Shown piece after piece: positions 46,073 to 54,673 of a stretch of 64,000 nucleotides of DNA. Source of the stretch: a virus; the IMG/VR virus record IMGVR_UViG_3300009082_000016, positions 108,724 to 172,723 of that record. The stretch is one strand, 5' to 3'. The translations under genes and the position numbers were made by a program. The notes below the pieces were generated by a model. The model made no database searches. It saw nothing but the letters and a program-made list of their open reading frames with translations, and had not been told where the DNA came from. How positions within the stretch are numbered: the first letter of the stretch is position 1; each line of letters starts with the position of its first letter.

Positions 46073-47542
46073 TCAGTATCCGGGGGTCGGCTGAGTGGCC
46101 CCGCCCCACGCCGCACGGGAAACCCCCATGCGGGAACGGAACCGGTTGACGGCCCCGGCCTGGGCGGCGTTCATGAGCTCGCCGCCGGTGATGCTGGCAT
46201 CGCCCATCGTGTTGCGCCGCGGCTTGACCCCGGGTGGCAGGTTCCGGGCCTGCTCCTGCTCGCGCCGCTGGAAGTAGCGGTGCGCCAGGAGTCCACCCAG
46301 GAGCAGGCCGCCACCGACCATGACGACCTTGCCCGGGCTGACTTTCATCGCGGCGAGACCGCCGCGGATGAGACCGCGCGGAACGTGCTTCGGGATGGTG
46401 ACGGCCGCCTTCTCGAACGAGGCCTTCTTGGACTTCCCGATCAGGAGGTCCGACAGCCCCTTCTCGGCGTCGTGCAGGAGGTCGCCGGCGGCCGTTCCCT
46501 CGAGGTCCTTCGCGATCCGATCGACCGCGGCGCCCGTCGGGGAGCGCGGGAGGGACGCGTGGACTTCCTGGGCGACGCTGATCGCCTGTCCGAGATCGGG
46601 CGTCGCGGCCGTCTTGTGCATCGCCAGCTTGAGGGCGAGCGCCCCGTCCGAACGGGAACGCCGGCGGCCCGCGGCAAGCGCCGCGGTGACCTGCATCCCC
46701 GGCTGACCGCCCTGCTGCTGAGCCGCCATCTGCTGCATCACGGCCAGCTCCTGCGGACTCGGACCACCTTGCTGACCGCCCTGCTGCTGAGCCGCCATCT
46801 GCTGCATCATGGCCAGCTCCTGCGGACTCGGACCACCTTGCTGACCGCCCTGCTGACCGCCCTGCTGACCGCCCTGCTGACCGCCCTGCTGCTCCGGCCC
46901 GCCCGGCTGCTGGCCCTGCATCTGCATCTGCTGCATCTGCTGCATCTGCTGCATCTGCATCGCCTGAGCCTGCATCGCCTGCTGCGTCGGGTCCATCTCG
47001 ATCGCCTGGAGCAGCTGCTGCTTGTACTGCTGCCAGGCCATCTCCTTCTGCTGCGCGGAGCGGGTCGCCGCGGCGGCCTCCATCTTCGCGCCGATCGCTT
47101 CCTGGCCGGCCTGCATGGCCTGCATGGTCGCCTGGCTGACCTGGGCGCCAAGTTGCTGCTGCATCTGCTGGGCCTGCTGCGTGACCTGCTGGGTCTGCGA
47201 AGCCGCCTGCCCAAGCTGCTGGACCTGCTGCTGCAGCTGCTGGATGACCTTCTGGGCTTCCTGGCCCGCCTGGGACGCCGACATCACCTCCCGCTGCAGG
47301 CCCTGGATTTCCGCCTGTTGCTGGGAGACGACCTGCCCCATGTCCCGCATGGCCGTGTCGCGCGGGTCGTCGACGATCTCGTCGGTGACCAGACGCTCGC
47401 GCACCGCCCTGCTGATTGCGTCGTCCGGGCGGACGAGCTGCGCCGTCTTCGCGGCGGGGAGCAGGAACTTCTTGTACCAGCCCGCCTTCTTGACCAGCGA
47501 AGGCTGCGGACCGAGTTTCCTCAGAAGCTCGTCGTGAGTCAT
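46073..47542 (-). CDS. Q/M-rich low-complexity virion-region protein
   Basis: Encodes 489 residues. Residues 75-200 form a Gln-rich coiled coil; 195-290 consist of MQQ/MQM and GGQQ repeats, including a duplicated QQGGPSPQEL(A/V)MQQMAAQQQ unit (DNA repeat near 46690-46870). A hydrophobic Gly-rich segment (about 415-430, VVMVGGGLLLGGLLA) precedes a basic tail. It may be a tape-measure-like or assembly protein, but it is short for that and lacks a lysozyme domain. Confidence 0.65.
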   Translation of the reverse strand: MTHDELLRKLGPQPSLVKKAGWYKKFLLPAAKTAQLVRPDDAISRAVRERLVTDEIVDDPRDTAMRDMGQVVSQQQAEIQGLQREVMSASQAGQEAQKVIQQLQQQVQQLGQAASQTQQVTQQAQQMQQQLGAQVSQATMQAMQAGQEAIGAKMEAAAATRSAQQKEMAWQQYKQQLLQAIEMDPTQQAMQAQAMQMQQMQQMQQMQMQGQQPGGPEQQGGQQGGQQGGQQGGQQGGPSPQELAMMQQMAAQQQGGQQGGPSPQELAVMQQMAAQQQGGQPGMQVTAALAAGRRRSRSDGALALKLAMHKTAATPDLGQAISVAQEVHASLPRSPTGAAVDRIAKDLEGTAAGDLLHDAEKGLSDLLIGKSKKASFEKAAVTIPKHVPRGLIRGGLAAMKVSPGKVVMVGGGLLLGGLLAHRYFQRREQEQARNLPPGVKPRRNTMGDASITGGELMNAAQAGAVNRFRSRMGVSRAAWGGATQPTPGY

Positions 47543-47584
47543 GGCGTCATCCTATCACAAGGACGAGGAAAGCCCCAAGCCCCC

Positions 47585-47896
47585 CTACCGGACCTTGGTG
47601 AACAGGCCCTGCTCGGCGTTGTAGTCCCACTTCTCCTTGGTATGGTCGATCCCCAGCCCGGCCGCCACGGTGTCCACCGTCTCCTGCAGCTGCTTCCGGG
47701 CCAGTTGCACGGCCTCGATCCGCCTCTGGATGATGTCCTTCGCCGGGGCCGGGCAGATCCGCACCTCCGGCTTCGGGGGCTGCTTCAGGAGCGGGTCGTC
47801 CCCCGGAGCGAGCGGAACGACCGGGCCCGGCTTCGGAACCGCGAGATTGGGAACAGCCTTCAGTACGCCCTTCTTGGTCTTCATCTTCTTCCCCAT
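47585..47896 (-). CDS. Small Lys/Pro-rich hypothetical protein
   Basis: Encodes 103 residues: basic N-terminus (MGKKMKTKKGVLK), Pro-rich linker, then a helical C-terminal half (AKDIIQRRIEAVQLARKQLQETVDTV). No family is recognised. Confidence 0.65.
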   Translation of the reverse strand: MGKKMKTKKGVLKAVPNLAVPKPGPVVPLAPGDDPLLKQPPKPEVRICPAPAKDIIQRRIEAVQLARKQLQETVDTVAAGLGIDHTKEKWDYNAEQGLFTKVR

Positions 47897-47905
47897 GACG
47901 ACCTC

Positions 47906-48229
47906 CTAGCTCCTGCTGACTCCGACCACGTCGCTGATCTCTCCGAATGGCGGATACCCGGCCGGATAGTACGCTCCGGCCGAGTCGATGCGATCGTACG
48001 ACACCCAGTAGTAGAACGTGGACGTCGACGAGTGGTAGCCCCGGTTGGTGATCTGCACCAGCGGTGTGCCCCCTCGTCTCGCCGTACGAAACGCCGGCAC
48101 TCCTGCTACAAGTTCCGCGTCGAGCGGCATCGCCCTCCGGGTAATGGACTTCGCTTTCTGTGCTACCCGCACGACCGGCCTGAAGAGGTCGAAAGCAGGG
48201 TCCAAGTAGATGACGAGACGGGAGGCCAT
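47906..48229 (-). CDS. Hypothetical tail-region protein
   Basis: Encodes 107 residues with basic N-terminal half and a beta-rich, Tyr-rich C-terminal half (TFYYWVSYDRIDSAGAYYPAGYPPF). It lies 3 nt after a probable appendage gene. Function unknown. Confidence 0.65.
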   Translation of the reverse strand: MASRLVIYLDPAFDLFRPVVRVAQKAKSITRRAMPLDAELVAGVPAFRTARRGGTPLVQITNRGYHSSTSTFYYWVSYDRIDSAGAYYPAGYPPFGEISDVVGVSRS

Positions 48230-48232
48230 GCT

Positions 48233-49414
48233 CTACTCGACGGTCCGGATGGCCCACAACTTGACGTCGCTCCCAGACTCCGACTGATCCCTCGTCGCCA
48301 GCCACGCCAGAGAATCAGGACCGGCCCCCACCAGCGTATCCTCCGGGGAGATGACCGTACCGTAGGTCATGTTGCACAGGCGCTCGAAGTAGCCGCGCAG
48401 CTGGTTGCCTCCGCTGATCGGCGACCCGTACATGCTGTAGGCACCAAAGAAAACAGCCGGGGTGACGATGAACTCGTCGTAGGAAGTAGGGTCAACGACA
48501 TCCCGAGCGATCTGCCCTCCGGTATAGATACAGGCGTACGCCTGCAAAGGCATGAGGATGCCGTAGAAGCTGGCAGACGAGTAGGCCTGAGCGGTTCCGG
48601 TAAACCTAGTGGTCGCCGGGTTGTAGAGGAACACGGCACCGTACCGGGGGCAGCCGCGGGCGTACCCACCGTACACGTTCGACCACGCCCACAGAAAGGT
48701 GGGCATCGGATCGCGCCCAACGCGAGCGTTCGCCGCGAACGTGGTCGACGTCGACGTGTCGTTGAGCACCGTCATGGCGGAGCCGTCGTCCACGGACTGC
48801 ACCGTGCAGCGCAGCAACAGCCCGCTGTCTCTGTCGATGATGAAGACCTTCTGCCCCGCGTCGAACCCACTGGTGCTCACGACCGTGATCTGCTTGGTGC
48901 TCGAAGCGGGGATGGTCTCCGAACCGGCGGTGACCGTGAGCCCGGTGATGTGCCCAAGGTAGCCCAGTCGGGTGATGGTGCCGAATGCCACGGTGGAGTA
49001 GTACCCGTCCTGCTTCGTGCAGATGACGACGCCGTTCTTGTCCCCGTAGATCCATCCGATGAACGTGCCGGTCGCGTCATGCTCGAAGAGCGTCGGGACA
49101 CCTGAAGACCATCCGATCTCGTTCCCGTCGTTCGCACCGGGGGTGCCGGATGACTTGTAGTAGGTCGCTGTCCGGAAGTAGACCTGCTGCTTGGGCGCCG
49201 TCTGCGCGACTTGCGTGATGCGGATGTAGATCAGCTCGTTCCCGGACTCTCCAGTGGACTTGTAGATCTTGTCCGTGATCCCGCTCGTAGCGACGACCTC
49301 GTTGTGCAGCGTCCAGCCCATGTCCGCCAACACCTTGTAGAGGCCGTTGGTCGCATTCTCCAGAAAATCGGTGATGCTGGTGTAGGTCACCCCGTTGCGG
49401 TACTCGAACGACAT
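48233..49414 (-). CDS. Tail appendage or virion surface protein
   Basis: Encodes 393 residues. N-terminal FEYRNGVTYTSITDFLENATNGLYKVLADMGW is helix-rich; the rest is beta-rich with many Gly, Ser, Thr and Tyr, and includes TKQITVVSTSGFDAGQKVFIIDRDSG. No catalytic motif. Composition and position suggest a surface-exposed virion protein. Confidence 0.6.
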   Translation of the reverse strand: MSFEYRNGVTYTSITDFLENATNGLYKVLADMGWTLHNEVVATSGITDKIYKSTGESGNELIYIRITQVAQTAPKQQVYFRTATYYKSSGTPGANDGNEIGWSSGVPTLFEHDATGTFIGWIYGDKNGVVICTKQDGYYSTVAFGTITRLGYLGHITGLTVTAGSETIPASSTKQITVVSTSGFDAGQKVFIIDRDSGLLLRCTVQSVDDGSAMTVLNDTSTSTTFAANARVGRDPMPTFLWAWSNVYGGYARGCPRYGAVFLYNPATTRFTGTAQAYSSASFYGILMPLQAYACIYTGGQIARDVVDPTSYDEFIVTPAVFFGAYSMYGSPISGGNQLRGYFERLCNMTYGTVISPEDTLVGAGPDSLAWLATRDQSESGSDVKLWAIRTVE

Positions 49415-49417
49415 GGA

Positions 49418-49945
49418 TCACCTCATCTCGAGCTGGGCCCCGTACAGGATCAGGCTGTTGGCGGCACTGCCCGACTTGATCCGGACTTCGTAAACCTTCG
49501 TCCCCGAGGGCAGCGTGAGAGCGGAGCTCTCGTACCGGGTCGGCGTACCACCGGTGATGTCGAGGACGGCAACGGACGACTCGTCGGTCAGGTTGTAGAG
49601 CTGGACGTAGCCCGTGATCGCGGAGCCGAGTTGCGCGGCCACGGCCACGAACTTGATCGTCTTCCCCGAGAAGGAAGCAGGGCTGAAGGGCACGGCGCCG
49701 ACGACGTAGTAGCTCGTCTCGGTCGTGTCCCACCGCCCGGCGATCCCGGTGTTCTCGCTGCCGGCGCCGCCCGCCCCGCCTGCCGCCCACTTCCGCTTCC
49801 CCGGCGAGGCTTCGTCCTTGGTCAGGACGGAGCCGTCTGCGACGCCCGTGGGGTCGGGGATGAGCAGTTCCTGCAGGGTATCGCTGAGATCGACCTCTTC
49901 GAGGCCGCCATCCTTGATCTGGTCGCCGCCGATTCCAAGACCCAT
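49418..49945 (-). CDS. Small tail fibre-like protein
   Basis: Encodes 175 residues. The N-terminus carries IKDGGLEEVDLSDTL...DPTGVADGSVLTKDE, typical of fibre attachment regions; a Gly-rich spacer (GGAGGAGS) leads to a ~100-residue beta sandwich ending in IKSGSAANSLILYGAQLEMR. It could be a tip or carbohydrate-binding module. Confidence 0.6.
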   Translation of the reverse strand: MGLGIGGDQIKDGGLEEVDLSDTLQELLIPDPTGVADGSVLTKDEASPGKRKWAAGGAGGAGSENTGIAGRWDTTETSYYVVGAVPFSPASFSGKTIKFVAVAAQLGSAITGYVQLYNLTDESSVAVLDITGGTPTRYESSALTLPSGTKVYEVRIKSGSAANSLILYGAQLEMR

Positions 49946-50015
49946 GAGCAGGAGCTTACCAGCAGCCCAGAAAGATGACTAGGGGGGAGGTACGGCTAGC
50001 AGAGGGACGGCTGGA

Positions 50016-52196
50016 CTAGAAGCGACCGATCACGGCCTCCAAGGTGGAGCCGGTGGTGGGCGTGAAGTCGAACTTCACCGTGTCGGCAGCGTCGTTCATG
50101 TAGTACGTGCCCTGTCCACCACCAGTGCTGGCCGTCCGGAGCAGGCGCTGACCGTTGTAGTAGATGGCCAAGGACCCGCTGAACAGGGAGTCGTAGCCGA
50201 TCTGGGCCGGAACCACGTCGAGGTCCCACGTCACGGTGGCCGCGGGCCAGCTGGTCACCGACACCTCCTCGAACTTCGTGATGTTGACGGACCACACCTC
50301 GGTGTCCGCCTTGTACGTGTACTGGGCGCCGTTGCCCCAGAACACGTTCACCAGCGTGAGAGCGCCGAAGGACGCGCTGACGGTGATCTGGTCCCCGTCG
50401 TCCGGCTGCTGGAAGCTCCAGTTGGTTCCGTCGTACCACCCGATCTCCTTCGCATGGCCGGAGAAGGTCCCGAGAGCCGTGGGGGCGATCATGGCCCGGA
50501 GACCGGTCGGGGGCTTGCCCGCTCCGGCCGTGCTGTACAGCTTCGTCCACGTTCCGCCCCCGATGGACCGGTACTGGTAGACGTCCCCGTCGGTGTAGCT
50601 GCCACCCCAGTTGTCGACGATGTAGCAGTAGCCGTTGAGGGGGTTCGACGGGACGCTGCCACCCTGATCGGCGTCCGTGGTCAGCAGAACGATGTGAACC
50701 GGCGGGTGCCACGGGAACGTCTCGTCGACGTTCACGCCGGCGGCGTTCACCTTGATGTAGTTGCCCGGCTTGACCTCCAGCGACGTACCGTCGATGGTGA
50801 GGCCGTCGGCGTACTTCACGTACACGCCGTTCGAGTCGATCTCGAGGCCGCCCTCGTTCTTCACGAGGACCTTGAGTCCGGCGTACGCCCCGGACACCTC
50901 GGCGATCTCCAAGCCACCATCGGTCTGCAGGAGGGGGGAGGCGGTCCACGTCGCGCCGGCGTAGACGTACTCGATCCCCGTACCGTACGAGGACGAGATG
51001 ATGACCCCATCGCCCGACGACGGCACGACCGCGATCCAGTAGCTCGGGTCGTTGGTGTTGCTCGTGGTGACGGTCATGATCTGCTTCTGGTACGGAGCGA
51101 ACTCGTCGGCGGCGTTCGGGTGGACCACGAAACGGGTCCCATAGGCCGCGTAGCCACCGCTGCCCGGCACCAGCACGGACCAAGTGGTCCCCGTCCAGAT
51201 GACGAAGTCCCCGGCGTTGACCGCCACACCGCCCCACGTACCGTTGGCCGTGGCGAGGTAGGTGACTCCCGTCACGGGGGTACCCGGCGCCGTGGCCACG
51301 GCGTCGTAGACACGCATCGCCGAGACGGGCTGCTTCGACCGGTTGTAGACGCCGGCCGCATTGACACCGATGCCGGAACCTTCGAGGGTGTCGACGGTCA
51401 CGCCGGTGTTCGCCACCACGATGCCGTCCCCGGCCAGCACCATGAGAGGGCCAGTCTCCAGGGCGTGGTCGTTGAACTTGAGGCCGGGGTACCCGTACGT
51501 TCCGGTCGCCAGCTTGATCCCGATGCCGCCCACCGTGACCTGAATGCCGTACGCGGTGTTGGGCTCCGCGGAGATCTCGGACCCCGTGATGTCGATGCCG
51601 TCCCCCGCCGTGTAGATGCCGACGCCGGCGAACTGGATCCACTTGGTCGTATCGTCGTAGACGTACGCCCTGTTCTCGTACCAGCCCCCGTCGCCGTTGA
51701 TGAGAACGGCATCGCCGTCTTTGACATCGGTGATGAAGACCCAAGCGTTGGTACTGGCGTTGTAGACGGCGAAGTCGTTGGCGTAGGAGGCGAAGCTCCC
51801 GGCGGGGAAGGCACTGACGAGCACCCGAGTGCCGTTCGGCGGCTCTCCACCGGAGTTCGACACGATGACCTGCCACGCAGTCCCCTGCCACTCGATGATG
51901 TCCCCGTCGTTGTAGCCGACACCCCAGTTGTCGACGACGTAGGCCTCCCCGGATCCTCCGGGCGTGGGCGGACTTCCCCCACCGTCGGTGTCATCCACCA
52001 TGTTGAAGACCTTGACGGGCTCCTTCCACGTCACGCCGTACGCCGCGATGTCATCGACGTACTTCTTGTGGACGATGTCCGTCTCGTTGGAGAGGGAATG
52101 GGCCGCCGTGTACCCGATGACCGCATCGAGCTCCGCGATCTTCGCGGAGGTTACGGCCGCGTCGGCGAGTTGGTGTGTTCGGATCTGTACGGACAT
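50016..52196 (-). CDS. Tail fibre with three internal beta repeats (726 residues)
   Basis: N-terminal ADAAVTSAKIAELDAV...VHKKYVDDIA is a common tail-fibre base motif. About residues 60-190, 295-430 and 505-650 form three related units, each with (Y/W)...DNWG or NGTWGG, DGD or AGD, I/V-W.GT.W, a Pro-Gly/Thr-R turn and a final A.YTY/YVY strand. The last 60 residues (LAIYYNGQRLL...TLEAVIGRF) resemble the C-terminal domain of the next two genes. Probably a receptor-binding fibre. Confidence 0.7.
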   Translation of the reverse strand: MSVQIRTHQLADAAVTSAKIAELDAVIGYTAAHSLSNETDIVHKKYVDDIAAYGVTWKEPVKVFNMVDDTDGGGSPPTPGGSGEAYVVDNWGVGYNDGDIIEWQGTAWQVIVSNSGGEPPNGTRVLVSAFPAGSFASYANDFAVYNASTNAWVFITDVKDGDAVLINGDGGWYENRAYVYDDTTKWIQFAGVGIYTAGDGIDITGSEISAEPNTAYGIQVTVGGIGIKLATGTYGYPGLKFNDHALETGPLMVLAGDGIVVANTGVTVDTLEGSGIGVNAAGVYNRSKQPVSAMRVYDAVATAPGTPVTGVTYLATANGTWGGVAVNAGDFVIWTGTTWSVLVPGSGGYAAYGTRFVVHPNAADEFAPYQKQIMTVTTSNTNDPSYWIAVVPSSGDGVIISSSYGTGIEYVYAGATWTASPLLQTDGGLEIAEVSGAYAGLKVLVKNEGGLEIDSNGVYVKYADGLTIDGTSLEVKPGNYIKVNAAGVNVDETFPWHPPVHIVLLTTDADQGGSVPSNPLNGYCYIVDNWGGSYTDGDVYQYRSIGGGTWTKLYSTAGAGKPPTGLRAMIAPTALGTFSGHAKEIGWYDGTNWSFQQPDDGDQITVSASFGALTLVNVFWGNGAQYTYKADTEVWSVNITKFEEVSVTSWPAATVTWDLDVVPAQIGYDSLFSGSLAIYYNGQRLLRTASTGGGQGTYYMNDAADTVKFDFTPTTGSTLEAVIGRF

Positions 52197-52258
52197 GGCG
52201 GAGAACCTCCTGGCCCCCTAGATGCCACAAGTCTACTACGAGATTTCAGAGTTGGGAA

Positions 52259-52618
52259 CTAGGCGGGGAGGTATCGGACGATGAGCTCCATCCCGGGGCC
52301 CAGAGGGAAGTCGTTGAAGGTGAACGTGTTCGCACCGGTCTCGGTGAAGTGGCCGGACGCCACGATTCCTTGGTACAGCCCGTTCACCCAGACCTCGAGC
52401 GTCCCCGTGGCATAGTTGGTAGGGGTGGTATAGCTGCCGGCCGGACCAGGGATCTGGACGGAAAGGTCGTACCGGGGAAGGGCGCCCGCCGCAATGCCGT
52501 CGACGTACCCCTTGGTGGGCAGCTCGTTGGGCTGGGCAGCCTCGACACCGGAGGCGTAGGAGAGGGGGTACCCGAACTCGTTCTGCAGCTGCTCGCGCCG
52601 CAACTTCGGGGTGTCCAT
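52259..52618 (-). CDS. Small fibre-associated protein
   Basis: Encodes 119 residues from the ATG at 52618 (GAGG upstream; an ATG two codons earlier is possible). PNELPTKGYVDGIAAG is a fibre N-terminal motif; TGTLEVWVNGLYQ...FTETGANTFTF...GMELIVRYLPA is a ~60-residue beta domain shared with neighbours. Likely a tail fibre accessory or adhesin tip. Confidence 0.65.
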   Translation of the reverse strand: MDTPKLRREQLQNEFGYPLSYASGVEAAQPNELPTKGYVDGIAAGALPRYDLSVQIPGPAGSYTTPTNYATGTLEVWVNGLYQGIVASGHFTETGANTFTFNDFPLGPGMELIVRYLPA

Positions 52619-52625
52619 CACCACC

Positions 52626-52868
52626 TCATTGCGGCACGTACCTCGCCAGAAGCTGATCCGGCGGCCGGAGAACGAACTGCAAGTTCCACTGAATGGTCTG
52701 CTCGCCGACCTCCGTGAAGTTGTCGATGGGGACCTGGGGGATGCCGTTGAGCTCGAGGCGTACCGTTCCGGGACGGAACTTCTCGCTGGTCGCGAAGCTG
52801 AACACCTGCCCGTTCACCTGGGGCGTGAGATCTTCAGAAACGGTGGCCCAGTCGACTCGGACGGCCAT
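52626..52868 (-). CDS. Single beta-domain tail protein
   Basis: Encodes 80 residues. Almost the whole protein is the same beta domain seen in the next gene downstream: VRLELNGIPQV...NFTEVGEQTIQWN...QLLARYVPQ. Probably a paralogue made by duplication. Confidence 0.65.
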   Translation of the reverse strand: MAVRVDWATVSEDLTPQVNGQVFSFATSEKFRPGTVRLELNGIPQVPIDNFTEVGEQTIQWNLQFVLRPPDQLLARYVPQ

Positions 52869-52916
52869 GACTACCTCTCGTCCGGCATCATGGCACGAAC
52901 GCGGAAAGGACGGAAG

Positions 52917-53075
52917 TCAGCCCATCAACCACCAGATGAACACCATGCACAGCCCGTAGATCCCACAGGACAGCAGGATGCTCATCAGGAAGGGCTTCCA
53001 GGAGCTGGCCTTGTCCTTGGCAGACAGGTCGTCCAAGCCCAAGCTCAGCAATCCTCGCTTGCTGTTCCCGTTCAC
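52917..53075 (-). CDS. Small single-pass membrane protein (52 residues)
   Basis: Starts with a GTG at 53075 that overlaps the upstream stop (GTGA). Charged N-terminal 25 residues and one membrane segment (FLMSILLSCGIYGLCMVFIW) near the end. It is paired with the membrane coiled-coil gene before it, so both could act together in lysis or entry; not proven. Confidence 0.6.
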   Translation of the reverse strand: MNGNSKRGLLSLGLDDLSAKDKASSWKPFLMSILLSCGIYGLCMVFIWWLMG

Positions 53076-53440
53076 GGCTGCCTCCTTCCTCCGGTGCCGC
53101 CCTTCTCGTCGATGAACATCTGCAGCAGGCGGTCCAGGTTGTGCTCGAGCTTCTCGAGCTGCCGGGTGTTGACGTCGATCCGCTCCTTGTACGCCCCGAC
53201 CTCGGTCATCGAGCAGGTGTATCCGGTCAGCACGGCGATGATCGCGGCCAGGAGTGCCCCGACGGCCCAGAGCTTGAGTCCGGTAGCGGTCTTGGCCATC
53301 GCCTCCCTGATCGCCTTCTCCGTCGCCTCCGTCAGGTCGTCGTGCTTGTCCCGGCACTCGCGCTTGGTGACAACTTGAGGTTCCACGGGCGTGCCCTCCA
53401 GATACTGCTCGAGCAGGTCATCAACGTCTTCCCGACTCAT
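53072..53440 (-). CDS. Membrane protein with coiled coil, possible holin or spanin
   Basis: Encodes 122 residues. N-terminal amphipathic helix (1-50), one hydrophobic segment (about 55-75, LWAVGALLAAIIAVLTGY), then a coiled coil (RIDVNTRQLEKLEHNLDRLLQMF) and Gly/Arg tail. The single TM followed by coiled coil resembles phage XhlA/hemolysin-like or spanin-type proteins. No endolysin is next to it. Confidence 0.55.
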   Translation of the reverse strand: MSREDVDDLLEQYLEGTPVEPQVVTKRECRDKHDDLTEATEKAIREAMAKTATGLKLWAVGALLAAIIAVLTGYTCSMTEVGAYKERIDVNTRQLEKLEHNLDRLLQMFIDEKGGTGGRRQP

Positions 53441-53466
53441 CAGCGCCAGAATCCTCTACCCCCACC

Positions 53467-53760
53467 TCACTCCTCCGGGGGCAGTACCACCGCGAGGTTC
53501 GCCGCGTCCCATTCCAGCGCGACACCGTACAGGGCGTCGAACGACGGTCGAACACCTGCCTTCATGATGTCCAGAGCGACATCACCGATCTCCTCCCGCT
53601 TGAGGGACGACAGGATGTCCTCGGCCCAGACCGGCAAGGTCACCTTCACCGGCTCCTTGCCGCCGATCCGGGCGGCGTACACCTGCGTCCGGATCCACGA
53701 GACCAGCGACGAGGCCGTCTTGAACTGAGCGGGGCTTGGAGGTACGGGTTCGGTCGGCAT
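53467..53760 (-). CDS. Hypothetical protein
   Basis: Encodes 97 residues starting MPTEPVPPSPAQFKTASS. Mostly helical with a Pro-rich start; no cysteine or membrane segment. It is the first gene after the long structured element at 53779-53874. Confidence 0.65.
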   Translation of the reverse strand: MPTEPVPPSPAQFKTASSLVSWIRTQVYAARIGGKEPVKVTLPVWAEDILSSLKREEIGDVALDIMKAGVRPSFDALYGVALEWDAANLAVVLPPEE

Positions 53761-53778
53761 GTCTCAACTCCTATCGCG

Positions 53779-53874
53779 TTTCGGCTGCCGAGGGGGCCCC
53801 CCAAGGGAACCGAGGAAGGCCCCCTTTATACGCACGGGGGGCACGTCTCAGGGGGGCCGCCTCGGCAGCCGAAA
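53779..53874 (-). promoter_or_regulatory. Long inverted repeat with inner hairpin
   Basis: Arms 53779-53802 and 53851-53874 pair over 23 bp with a single mismatch (TTTCGGCTGCCGAGG, then one unpaired base, then GGCCCCCC on one arm and its complement on the other). Inside, GCCCCC and GGGGGC pair around CGTGCGTATAAA. No U-tract follows on either strand, so it is not a standard terminator. It fills most of the 117-nt gap upstream of the gene starting at 53760 and may be a structured leader or protein-binding site. Confidence 0.6.
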
Positions 53875-53877
53875 AAC

Positions 53878-54657
53878 TCACGTCGTCACCCACACGGATC
53901 CCGCCACCCGGGCGGATCCGACCGTTCGGAGACGATCATCCCGGTTGGACCCAGCGGTGATCACGGTGTCCGAGAGGAAGGACCGGGCACCGGTCGTGGG
54001 ATCGTAGTAGCAGACCTTGTAGTAGTGCCTGGTGGTGTCGGTACAGGGAGAGAACTCCGTCTTGTGAACGGTGAACTGATTGGGCGGAAGCCGCTGGTAG
54101 GGGACGTAACGTCGCCCGCTGCGCTTCAGGGTCACGCCACGCAGACCTCCCGTTCGCAGCGTACGCCGCCAGAACTCCAACCCCAACCCATCCACCACCG
54201 GGAGGGCGACCTGCACCGCATCCGGCTCGTTGCCAGCCGTGTTCTGGAACCACCCCACCGAGTAGTCCGGCTCCGTCCCCGCACCTGCGATCAGCCGGAC
54301 GGGGGTGACCATCTGCGGGGAGTCCCGCAGGCGCCAGTACTTCCAGCGAAACCGCATCAGCCAGCCTGCCGGAGGAGAACCGGCGAGCTCCCAGCCAATG
54401 CAGAGGTCAGCCACCGATGCCGGCGGGGAGTACCGCCGAAGATGACCGTAGTCCGGCCCGTACGCTTGCGGGATCCAGCCGGCCCCTCCGCCGGTGTCGA
54501 TGTCGAGAGAAGTGTCCGCAGCCCGGTCGAGAAACCAGCTCCCCACCGGGATCACGTAGGCGTAGCGGCCGGCGACCGTGGTCACGATGATCTCGTGCGT
54601 CTCCACGGTGATGCCCTTCAGGAGATCACGCTCGAGCTCTGCATTCGACTTCGGCAT
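53878..54657 (-). CDS. Tail appendage protein with PKSNA N-terminal motif
   Basis: Encodes 259 residues. The N-terminus MPKSNAELERDLLKG is nearly shared with the next gene upstream and may be a common docking peptide. The remainder is beta-rich with many Trp, Tyr and Arg (LMRFRWKYWRLRDSP). It is probably a virion surface protein. Confidence 0.6.
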   Translation of the reverse strand: MPKSNAELERDLLKGITVETHEIIVTTVAGRYAYVIPVGSWFLDRAADTSLDIDTGGGAGWIPQAYGPDYGHLRRYSPPASVADLCIGWELAGSPPAGWLMRFRWKYWRLRDSPQMVTPVRLIAGAGTEPDYSVGWFQNTAGNEPDAVQVALPVVDGLGLEFWRRTLRTGGLRGVTLKRSGRRYVPYQRLPPNQFTVHKTEFSPCTDTTRHYYKVCYYDPTTGARSFLSDTVITAGSNRDDRLRTVGSARVAGSVWVTT

Positions 54658-54673
54658 GCCAACTCCTACGCTC

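Noticed and set aside
46690-46960. Possible CRISPR or tandem DNA repeat array
   Set aside because: The repeats are in frame and code for Gln/Gly/Met units; there are no unique spacers of constant length.
45374-49105. 1243-codon open frame on the plus strand
   Set aside because: It is antisense to five credible tail genes and shows artificial leucine/histidine repeats arising from the Q-rich coding repeats.
53779-53874. Rho-independent terminator
   Set aside because: The stem is very long and no U-tract follows on either strand.
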